The notes under the pieces are model-generated. The model saw nothing but the letters and a program-made list of their open reading frames with translations. It had not been told where the DNA came from and made no database searches. Both the position numbers and the translations under genes were made by a program. Of a stretch of 64,000 bases of DNA, positions 37,701 to 49,700 are shown one piece after another. The DNA lies in assembly GCA_963281255.1 (NCBI GenBank), contig OY725505.1, positions 3,224,001 through 3,288,000 on the forward strand. Direction: 5' to 3'. Every line of letters starts with the position of its first letter. The stretch's first letter is position 1. This DNA is from Aphrocallistes beatrix (Eukaryota; Porifera; Hexactinellida; Sceptrulophora; Aphrocallistidae).

Positions 37701-40700
37701 ACTTCAAATTCGTCGCCTTCAAATATTCCATAGTGAGGTACTGTGATGACAAAGTTCTCTGTGGGTCTCACGGGTAAGGTTGGCTTTTGGACAATCATGA
37801 CCGAACCGATTAGGAAAAGTGTCCCGTCTAGCATAACTGCAACATTAGCAGTGTCTGAGGTAGTGAACCAATCAGGTGTTAGTGTCAGTACGCCCGTACA
37901 TATACCATCTGTTAGCATGGCAGAGGTGCATATGACCGCATTAGCTGTTAGCACCCTAGTGGTAGAGATGAGGCGTAGCATTGCGTTTGGTTGGCTTAAG
38001 TACGTCGACCCTGAAGCACTCTTGAATTGTGCTGTAACCGTAATCTTTGGGTTATCAAAATATGTCTTATTCTCACCGCGAATCACACCGGATACAGCTG
38101 TAGCCGTTTGAGGGACTTTTGTGATCGGCGTTGAACGAGTTTGTGGGCCTCTGCTAGCCACTGCGTTGAAGTTAGTTGTGTCTCTGCCTTCAACGAAAAA
38201 TCCTGCAATTTGATCATAGGATTCCTCCACAAAATTGAATTTCGGGATTTCTTTAAAAAATCCGATTTTAGGAACATCGAAATCGAAATCAAAATAGGAC
38301 AATTCTTGTACAAACAAAGTGATTTGACTGACGCAATAATGCAGTACATCATCAGTAACGTTAAGAGTCACTGAAAATTGGTCGCCGGTTGCGAAAACAG
38401 TTTGAACTGTCTTCAACTCAACTTGGTTATTCGAGATCTTGTTGATAGAGAACTGGTCACCAGCTGTATCCACAAGGTTATACGAGAGCAGGTCATGTCC
38501 CACGTTACCCAGGTCTCCATCTTGCGCAGTTATAATCCCGATTACGTGTCCCATGGGGGCGTTGAAAGCAAATGCTAGGACGACCGTAGCTGGACATTCT
38601 GGGCCTAGGTCATTGATAGGGATAAAGTCAACATTGAAGTAGGCTGTACTTGACCTAGGCTCGTAGCCCCGGTCCGTTGCGATAACGGTACAAACGAAAG
38701 ATTGGACATCTTCAAAGTCAATCGATAGCGCGATTTGAATCACTCCACTAGATGAGACTGTGAAGTATGATCGACAGTCCTTATCCAGACTGTAATCAAT
38801 AGCTCCGTTGTTTCCTATGTCTCTGTCCGAGGCACTTACAGTGAGAACGTTTCTTGACACCACATCATTTTCTGGGAACGAAAAATTTCCGTAGAAATCC
38901 TGCGAGAACATAGGGTCATTATCGTTGACGTCTAGCACTGTAATAGTAACATTAACTTCTCCACTCAGAACTTGAGAAACGCCTTTGTCTGTAGCGATGA
39001 CAGTGAAATCATAGGTTTCTCTCCTCTCTCGATCTAAGGTTTGATTCACAGATATTTCACCACTTGTCCCATTAATCACGAAATCGGAATCGACAGCTGC
39101 AGATTGTAGAGAGAAAACTATTTCTGCGTTCGTTAGGTTGTCTGGGTCTGTCGCGGAGACTGTTAATACAACGAAAGGACTTGTGACATTCTCAAAAACT
39201 TGTCCAGCGTAATTCGGTTGGTCAAAGTTTGGACTGCCAATATTGTTACACATTTCAAACGTTAGATTAACTGTGATCGCTTTGAATGGGTTGAATCGAG
39301 ATGTCTTCCTCACTAGCACAGCCACTGAACCATCATTAATCGTCTTCTCAAACGTATTCGTGAACTGAGTAGGAGAGGTGTTAGGACCAAAAAACGTTGC
39401 GATTCTATCACTTCCGGTGGTCCCAGTATTAGTTGTCGTTGCAACTGCTAGGATCACTGCAATGTCATCGTACTGGTTATTGAAATACGGTCGTAATTGT
39501 AGTCTGGACATATCCCCACTGTACTCAGTTCTGTAGAACTGTCCGTGGAAAGTTGGGTCTGTATCAGTACTTGGAACTTGAGCCCCGAAACCTGAATCTG
39601 GATACAAGTTCGCTATTTCACCACCAAAAACTGATGAAGGTGTGAAAAAACCGGCGTAGAAATTGGCCCCCGTTGTAACAGGAGAATTATCTTTATCAAC
39701 AATCCTCGCTTCCACTTTAATCCTGCACTGAGAACCGATCGCATACTCGTGCGGGGAGAGGATAGTGACGTCACGAACGAAGGGCAAAAGATTCACGATA
39801 ATCCTATTCAAATACCTCGCATCGTTCGAATCGATCGCTTTGTCAAGGGTAGGGTCCATTTCGCTCAATTGCTGAGGTGTTGCACTGGAATAGTAGTCAC
39901 CAGGTGTTGGGAAACTGGCTGCTCTCTCAACAACGTAATTCAAAGTGTACGTCACATCGGCCACATTAAAGTTACAGTCCCCATTGGCATCACCAGGTGG
40001 CAATGGACCACCCGCGCAGTTAGTTGTGCCACGTGGTCTCCTCTTCTCCAAGGGGTTCTCATCTGTCTGTGGCAAACTACGACGGGTCCTACCTTGAGGA
40101 TTGCTTCCGATATAGAAAGTCCCAGCTGTTGCATCATTGCTACTTTGTGTTGTATTAGGCGGAATCGAATCGTCAAGCATGTCTTCAATAAAAGTCCTGA
40201 CTTGTGTTTGTAAACTGGAAGTGGGGACATTCTTGTAGTTCATGGTTAAAGTGAATATTTCGACTGCATCTGAGGAGATCGAAAGGAATGCGGCGGACTC
40301 TGCTTCTCTAAGAGGTGCGGAGAACGTCACAATTCCAGGATCTGAGTCAATATTAACATCGAGGATGGTTCCAGGCCAGCTTGACACCTTCGAAAACCCT
40401 GTGACACTAAATATAGTTTCATCATATGATATAGATCCACTCACACCACTCAAGCCCCTTTTAGAACCATCGCTATTCTTCCCAGAATTGATCCTGAGGG
40501 GAACACTGAAAGAGTTTGTGTTTGTTGCAATGGCAATCGGGAGTTGAGTTTCCTTGCCTAGATCAAGATCTCCATTAGATGCTTCCAAATTCGTATAAAA
40601 CTCAAATGTTTCAGAATAACTAATTGAGTTTATTGTGTGGGATATTTTGTTTGGAGAATTATCACGGATGGTAGCTTCTCCTGTTGTACTGTCTAAATCG

Positions 40701-43700
40701 AAGAAATCGGTACTTGTAAATCCCAGGACATTCGGGAGTGCATTCACGCCTGTAGCAAATATATCTTCATATTTTGTGCCATCATTGAACATTACATCGA
40801 GACGTAGTCTATCAGCTGATTGGTCTATTTGTCCAGAGAGAGTGTCCCCACCACTTGCAAAGCTAGCCGTGATATCGACAACTCGGGCTGGAGTTGATAC
40901 TATAATTATCTGATAGCCGACGGACAGAGAACCGAACGTAGCAGTTAGACGGACAGTTCCATCAACTGAAGGTGACAAAATACGGTTTGAAATGGTTAGT
41001 ATGGAAGTGTCACTGGATTGGAAAGCGACACTTGATTGTGTCGAGATGTCGCGTGAAATGGTGTTGGCGCCTGATACGAGATTGAGTGCTAAGGAAACGG
41101 ACGCTTTTTGGTAAAGGCCTGAATTCTCGATTAGGTTAAGTGGGAAAACGTCAACTGAAACAGATCCAGAGAAGTCAGGGTAATGTGCGAAGGAAAATTC
41201 AAGGAGATTCGACTTATAAACATTCACGTCAATTTCTCTAAAACTCGTAATATGTGTGAAACTCACACGAATTGTCGCGACACCAGAATCCATCAAATTC
41301 GCCGCACTAAAAGCTTCACAATTCGATCCACAATTCGTCTGAATAAGAGAGAGCCTCGAATTATCGAAAGTGTATCTAGTTCTTGCGTCTGACGTCATAT
41401 CAATAGTGAGTCCATCACCATACATAAGTGTGACTGAGATAACTGTACTGATGGAGAGTAGGCCGTTTGCCTCATCAGATGAGTGCACTATTTCAGTCTC
41501 GCTTAGTGTTACGATGACGTCAAGTGGTTCATCGAATTCAACACTTATAAACCCAGTACCTGATGCCACTTGAGTGGCGGAGCAGCTATCAAGTGGGAAC
41601 AAAGTGGCTTTCAAAAGACAGCCAACACCTTCCTTCTTGATGGACAAAGTAGAACCAGTCACTTCTGCGAAATCACTATCAGAAACCCCAAATTCAATCC
41701 CATCAGTTGTATCTAAGATTTTGTATTTTCCGTCACTGAATTTAGCAAAGGCGACCATTTCTGCATCTGTTTCAGGTCGATTCAAGATCTGTTCATAACC
41801 AACTGTAACAGATTGCGGATCATTGACACCATATGGGTTTGGGGTAGGAGGGGTGAACGTTATTCCTGTCGCAGCTATTACATGCAAGCGGTCAATGGTG
41901 ACTGTAGTGGTTTCAGTGGTCACAGTGACACTTTTACCTTGAAAGCTAAGTGTCGTTGTTCCTGCTCTCAAGCCTCTTATGTTGGTGCCAACACGAGAGA
42001 GGGTGTCGGTAGGTGTGAACGTGATGTCGTCTATTATCAAATGTTCAACTCTTGCCGTGACGCTTGGCCCGGTTGGGTACTGGAACGAAGTGGTAGCGAA
42101 TATATCTGCATCCTGATAGATTTCGAGGCAGGTCCCTGCTCTTTCATGCTCGTAGTTATCAATGACGCTTAAAGTTCTATCTGTCACGTCTAGAATCAAA
42201 TCATTCAGGCTTGGGGTCCAAATACGGTAGCTAGCAACGTCGGTTTTATCTCCTTCAACGCCGTTAACTGTTACAGTTAAGGTTAACTCTTCCAGTGACA
42301 GAGTCGGGTTAGAAGCAGCTGTTAGTTTAGCGTTACAGTTATTCGGATCAGAAATATCAAACACCCCTGAAGTTCCAGCACAAGAAGTAACTAGGGTATT
42401 AAGACTCACGAATGGGTTCGTCCCATCAACTACAGCATAAGCTGAGTAGGAGAGAGTGACTGGAGTGTTGGTTAGCTTGGCTGTGTTGATCACATGAGGT
42501 GGATTAGCTACAGCGTACACTGCAGACACGTAAGGGCGTGAGAAGTAGAGTGTGCCTTGATCGGCTATCCCTGTGCGGGATATTACGACGCGGGTGGGCG
42601 CTAACGGCACCCCACTCTCAGTTGCTGAACTGATCTGTGTGATACTGTATGAGATCAAAGCGGCGACTTGAGATGCAGAAATAGTTGATCCAACACGCGC
42701 CGAAATTGTCATGTATAAATTGCCAGAAATAGATATCGATGAGTCAGCACGGAAAGCTCCTATATTGGCGGTATTCCCGCTCGAAGAGAAGCTACCACTC
42801 CACCCAGTAACGGGAGCGACAGATAGGAATTCGATGACAGACGAATTCGTTGTTACAGAGAAATCAACAGATACTAAATCCTCACCAACTGCTTCACCAT
42901 AGACATTTATGTCAAAAGATTCCCCAGGAAACAGAGTGCGTTGAGGAAGACGGAGGATCAAGTTACCAACAGATGTGTCTATAGATGGAAGAGTATAGAA
43001 AGGATTGACTTTGAATTGAGCGACCGTATTCACTCCTAAACTATTGAAATTCATGTCGAGATCCGCCATGAAAGGAGTAGAAGCACTAGTAAACCAAGAA
43101 AGCGGAACGTTAAAGTCAACGATTTTAATCCCATTTGAGCTTGAAATCATGTCTGAAACGCTCATCGGAGTGGAGCCATCGGTAGAACTTAGCATGACTG
43201 GAGTACTGTCCGTGATATCAACCCCTTTCAATGCAGTTCTCCTTTGAATAGCCACTGGGAGAGTGAAGGCATCATAATACACATCCTCCCTTATGAGATC
43301 AAGCTTGTAGTCAGCAGCTTGTTCATTTTCATGCCTCAATGTGTATTGTTCTGATAGAGTACCGAGCCTAGCACTAATACTCCCGAACTGATCTCGTGTT
43401 ATGGACGTGAAGAGGTTAGATTCTTGTGTGAGAGTGGACACATCGTGGGTGGGCAGAGAAGTGAAATACCCGTTTGAAATCTCTAATTCAAAAGGCGCAA
43501 ATTGAGAAAGTACAATACGGACTGTGGATGTGCTCGAGCTGCTAATAACAGATCCCACATCTGCTACTGTAACTTCTATTTCATATTCTGAACCAGGGAT
43601 GAATGAGATCGAATTCACAGCTCTCAAATCGCCAGTGGAAGCCTCCAGGGTAAATAGAGACATATCAGTTCCGCCGGAAATTGTGTATGTAAATCCAGTA

Positions 43701-46700
43701 TTGCATTTGTCTTCATCAAACGCTTCTAACATTCCAACTTTGGCGCCAGAAGCAACAGTGGCAGGGCCAGTGATGAAATATTCGGGAGGGCAGAAAGCTG
43801 GTGCGAACAGGTTCACATCGCTGAAATTGATCGTGAGTGTCAGATTAATCGCTCTGAAGTCTTGGCCGAGTCTATCCCGTACCTCAATCGTGATAACTCT
43901 CGCATAGCTGGCGTCCATACAGTAACTTTGAGCTGAAGTATACACAGCACCTGAAATGCCACCGATAGTGAACGAGTTCGATGGGTCATCAGCTATTCTG
44001 TAATACAAGAGATCGCCGTCTAAATCCGTCGCACGCGACTGATAGACTAGCGTGTTAATAGGCACATCTTCATCAACGCTCACTGAATCAGTGGATATGA
44101 TTACCCCATTTACGTCGGTGAACATGGGTGTGTTGTCATTCGTGTTTCGAACTGTTATTGTGACTGTAATATCAGTGCGTTGGGGTGTAGTTCCTCGGTC
44201 GTAAGCTTCTACTGTTAAAATATGCACAACATCCATTGGATCAGCATCCAACACACGCGACCCATTCGTTGTGACGTCACCATTATTCGCAACAACAGCG
44301 AAAATTCCCATGTCATTTCCACTGGTGATTCTGTACCTGACATCTCCATTCAGTGAAGAGTCCGCATCATCCGCCTCGACTCTCACAATGACTTCTGCGG
44401 CCGTACGCAGGCCTTCGTCGATCGTTGCATTGTAACTAAGTTGACGGAATACTGGTGCATTATCGTTGGCATCAGTGAGTGTTAAGTATAAATCAGCTGT
44501 GTCAGTTTGCATTGGCTCTGCTAAATCATCAACCTCAATTCGCAAAAAGAAATTTTTGTTTGAAACGGTTTCAAAGTCGAATTCGCTAGCTAATGTTATC
44601 GCTTGTCTCGCATTATCAGTTGAAAAGGCAGTTGAGTTCCCTGAGAGTATCGAGATATTGAGAAGATAGTTGTAATCAGTCAACGCTGTATCGAGACCAG
44701 GACAGAATGAGCCCAAGTCGGCATCAATCTTTGATAAAGTAAAAACTGTATCGAGAACGTTCAAACTTTCTGAAAATTCGATGGAATAAGAACTCTGTGG
44801 GAATATCGGAGGGTTGTCGTTAATGTCACAGAGGAAAACATAATAGTTTCCGTCTGAGTCAAGTCTGGCTTGCAGATCTTGGTCTGTCGTGTGTATTGTG
44901 AGGTAATACCCAGGAGTCATCTCGAGGTCTACAGCCTAGGTAGGGAGTTCAATCAAACGCAGCACTTATTCCATTGCAATGGAGTGAATGGACCTAGTTT
45001 AACACCAATCAGAAACCTTTTTTTCGGGAAATGTATTGAAATGAGTCAGTATATTGAGATGAATGGAAATATCATGAATTTTAGTGTGCTTCCTATACTA
45101 TTACGTTGCACCTATGATTCAATATAATAGTACTGGGTGCACACTACTGAAATGAGTGTTGGTGTTTGCCCGGCATTAATTCTTCTCCTAGCAAGAATTT
45201 TAAAAATAGTGACTTTAAATTTTGGGTGAAGGTACATATATATGTGTAGGTTCGCACCTATCCTTCGGGGTTTTGTAGAATTCTACTCTCTAAGCTAGAA
45301 TAGTTTGATCACGCATACCTAAGTGTCACAATGATAACTCAGTAAGACAAGGATGTTGTAAACATTTAGTAAAATTCATTCTTTATCAGTTGTGGATTGT
45401 GACACAACCCACATTTAACACCTTTAAATGCACCAATCATTGAGATCTCAATGATGTTCTCATTCTAGCATTGTTTTGTAATCAAAATAAACCTCAAAAT
45501 ACATGACACAAAACATCAACAACTGTTTAACATACCTTTTCAAGTGTAAGCACTCCCGTGTTCATATCAATAGAAAATATCGCATCGCTCAAAACAGACT
45601 GAGAGAGAATCTGCTTCTGATTGTCTAACGGGTTTACTTGAGTGATGGAGTACTCGAATCGTCTATTAAGTGGATCTGTGTCGTTATCTCGAGCCATTAT
45701 AGTCGCTATTGCAGAACCAGGTGACGTATTTTCAGGTATACTGATATCAAACGGAGGCAAGAATTCAGGTCTCAGATCATTCACATCTTGAACGTTAACC
45801 GTGACAATAGTCGAGACCATCAAGCGGTTTACAGTGGCCAGGTCATTGATAATAACCGTGAAATTGTATTGAGTCGGGTTACCATTATCTGCGTCGACAG
45901 GTCGAAAGAGGGTGATTGTCCCTTGTTGAGAAATCTGGAAAGGCCCGGAAGAAATAGCGGAGAATTGGATGAGATTATTCGGGGATGTTGCATCGCTATC
46001 AACAACTGGGATAGACCCAACGAATGAATTTACGACGGCATTTTCAGACACCCCGAAAACATAGGACGGATCTGCCTGGGGCGCGTTATCATTAATATCT
46101 TGTATGGACAGAACACGGACCGTTGTAGTGGCCGTCTTACGGGATGAAAGGTGGGGACCTTGGTCGATTGCTAGTATCACAGCGTCGAAAGAAGAGTAAG
46201 AATCTCTATCCAACTCAGAAACAATGTAAACAGAGCCATTTTCTGGTCCGACGAGTAGAGGATCAACTGCAATTGGAGTGGTGTTTTGGTAAATATAATT
46301 ACTAATAGAATATATGATATCTCCGTTTATATTCGTGTCTTGGTCAGTTGCTTGTACAGTCGCAATGATAGAATATATTGGATGGTCTTCGGGGAGGGTT
46401 TGAGTGATGGAGTACACAGGTTGAAGGAAAGATGGAGAGAAAAAGTTGAAACACACAAACTCTCGCACTGTGTTGTCAAACAATCTGAGAGGTTTGAAAT
46501 CGACAGAGATCTCAACGGGAACCGAGCTTGGTCCAGGCATGGGGAGATTGTCATTGAAATCTGAGAACTCGGGTTGGACACCATTTTGTATTCCTGTGAG
46601 GAAGGCCGTTCGGCCGTCTAATCCATTGTTTGCATCAAAATACGCGATATGCAGCGAAACGCCGATATCTGTTGAAGAAATATTGTTCAAGTTCGTCTCG

Positions 46701-49700
46701 ACTAGATAGTTCCCAGTTGTGTTCGGATTGGAAGCTAGAATGACCCATTTCCCATCAGTGGGAGCACCACCTGTTGAAGTGGTCTTAGCTCCATGAGCTA
46801 GAGTAGTCTGATCATATTCTGTATGAAAGTCTGAGTCAGTTGTGATGAAAAGCGCGTAGATAACTAAATTCGAAGTGATCGGGATGTTATCTGCATCTGT
46901 AGCAGTGACACTCACTCGCAGAACGCAGTTTGAGAATGGATCATCGGACGGACGAACAACGAAATCTGATAGGAACGGTAATAACCCGAAACGGACTCTG
47001 AGTAGATACAACACATCATTGAAATTAATGTTATCATTCAAATCTGAATCTGATAGCGCAATTTGAACGTCTGTTAACACTGTTGGGTCAGCCAAGTAGC
47101 TCGGTAGAGTTAAGCTCAGAAATTGGACATCGTTAATATCAAAAACTCCGTCACAATTTATGTCTCCGAAAGTATTCTGAGTTGTAGCCCGCTTAATTCG
47201 CCTTTCAACCGGGCGGAATTCATTTTCTAGCGATCTTCGTGCGGACTTTACAACAATTGCGTGTTGTGACGAATCAGAATCGCTGCCTACCATCGTTCCT
47301 ATATTAGTAACGACTGTAGATTTCTCTGAAAGTGAAGTGATGCTCAGCATAACCGCCATTGTTCCAATTGTCAGAGGTTTAACGGTTATGTCGCCAATAT
47401 GGACACGTGATGGGTTAGAAAATGTGTCTATTAAACCACCGAAAACCACCACATCATTTCCGAAAGTAGGATTGTAGTTGAACTGTCCAATCCAGTCAGT
47501 GCCAATAACGAAATCAATGATTTCAAAAGCTCCAGCTGGAGTAGCTATTTCGCACTCAAATACTCCTAAGCTGTTCCCATCAACTCGGACGTAGATAGGA
47601 ATGACAGCATTAACGTTCACCTACGAGACAAAACAATAATAACAACAACAACAACAACAACAACAACAAAACAAACAAACAAAAAAGTTTAAAGTGCAGA
47701 TATATGGCAACTAACCGTGAGGGGGGGTACTGGGCGTCCTGTATCGGATCCGAAATCAAAGTCTCCCAGCTCGGGTTCAAGATTTGAATAGAGTAGGACT
47801 TGTCTATCTGAAACTCCCGCTGGTCCATTCGCCGTTAAGGTTACCATATTTTCAATAGAGTTCTGCTGCAGAGTAATTTCTCCTGTGTTAGCATTGATCG
47901 AGATAGTGTTAGGATCGTCCGATTGGAATGTCAGCAATCCAGGGAGGGTAGGGACACCGTTAGGGAACAGTTCAGGAAATATTAGATCGTTATTGAACGA
48001 ATCTCTAAAGATAGCATCACCAGCAGTTGAAACCGAAGACCCTTTCAAACCGCTCAGAGTGGAACCAACCAATGTATCCGGGCGAATGTTGAACTCGATA
48101 ATATCGAGACTATTGTCTGTAATGTCCAGCATTTTTGAATCGCTAAATGAAGCGTATTGTGCTTCAATGTTAACAAGCCCACTCAACAATGGTTTTAATA
48201 CACTCTCATCAATCCGGACCAGGGATGTGTTGCTGACAGAGTGTGTAGCGTTTGGAGTGATTAGAATCTTATCTCTGTTCGAGAGAACTAATTTCGTATT
48301 CAGCATCAGATTCTGCCTGATGGTCGTACGAGGGTATATTTGTGAAGAGTTTATGTACAAGCTATGGCTTCCAGAGAATTGTGGGTAAGGAGAGAACTGT
48401 AACGTTATGTCAACGGAGCGAGCAACTGTAATAGTATCTGTAGCAGTGAAGGTACCCATCCCATAGAAATCGTAGGAAACAGAAATGGTAACTTGACCGT
48501 TATCAGAACCAATAATCGAAATTTGGTTTCCTGATATGGATACAATGGTAGAGTTGGAGAGAGTGAAAGATACCCTGCTGTCTGTAGTTATGTCCAGATA
48601 GCGACCAAGGGAGAAAAAGGCGATTATTGAAATCTGGGCTGTGCTGGCGTATCCGAATGCAGCGGCAGGATCGTTGGATGGAACAATGGTGGATTCATCG
48701 ATTGAGAACTCAATTCTGTCCGGAATATCGAACTCCACTCGTACGACAGTTTCCTTTAAGTAGAGCAGAGTGTTGTCGCAGGGAGAATTCCATGTGGCGA
48801 CTAGGTAGCGAGAGTGTCCCGGCCCAGTAACACGAATCTACAAAAGAATTTATTCAATATGTGTATAGTATTGGTAAAAAAGGTGTTAAAACCCTATATA
48901 CACACATTTGACTTAAGCCGATGAAAGTCAACTTTTGTGTATTTCTAATCATCAAAACTGATTTCGGTGTGAGAGAATAAAGTAAACAAATCTTATATGT
49001 ATAAAACTCACCGTTTCATCATCAATAATCTCTACAACATTCGCATCGGTAGAACTTAGTGTCAGGCCGTGTTCTGGTCTTAGATTCATTCTGGATCCAT
49101 CGCCAAACAAGGCATCAACCACAACAGTTGCTTCTGTGTACGGAATACTGAAATCCGTCGCAAGTACGGCTGTTGCCAATTCCACGTTGGTAGCACCAGG
49201 TGCTGACGGTGGGTTTGCAGTAATGGACGTGAAAAACCGTACATCTAAATCGGTGACATCTGTCCGTGATGAACCGGTTAGTATGGTAGTGGCTTGACCC
49301 GGAGTTGATGTTACACTCAGATCACTTGATCGGCTAGGAAGCAAAATATCCAGATAGGTTCTAGACCCAATGTTGATTGTCCCCATAACATCGGGTGCAG
49401 AGATTATAAGGTTATTCTGGAATAGACTTGTGATGTCAAATTGTTGTCTTTTCGTGGAGGAAGTTGGAGTTCCATCACATGCCTCGATTATAATGAATAG
49501 TTCTGGGGATTGGAATGCATCTACACAAGCTCCATTCAAATCCCGTGTGTAGTCATTCACAATTTTACGTCCTATTTCAGTGCTAGCTAATTCCTCCTGT
49601 CTTTGGTTGGTGTAAGAAATCCCGCAAGGAATGAAAACGTTGACTGTGATGGAAGTGAGGAGACTTCCCTGTCTGAAGGTTAGCACTAAGTTGCTGGCAC

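Larger units (their letters stand above)
33233..44935 (-). other. 11.7-kb single exon holding modules 2 and 3 plus cadherin repeats
   Basis: A continuous frame of 3,901 codons between acceptor ACCTAG and donor GTCAGT, both phase 0. Order: cadherin repeats (LCDINDNPPIF, LTDANDNAPVF, VRNTNDNTPMF, a degenerate FSDVNLFAPAF), module 2 (about 39240-43500), two cadherin repeats (VLDVNDNDPMF, FIPINDLGPEC), module 3 (about 34080-38300), then cadherin repeats (IIDENDNAPVF, LEDINDNAPVI). By contrast the equivalent of one module elsewhere in the gene is cut by four to seven introns. Confidence 0.9.

Noticed and set aside
33240..44669. Many 60-150 codon frames on + opposite the giant exon
   Set aside because: They are antisense shadows of a long, strongly constrained minus-strand frame and show no known domains.
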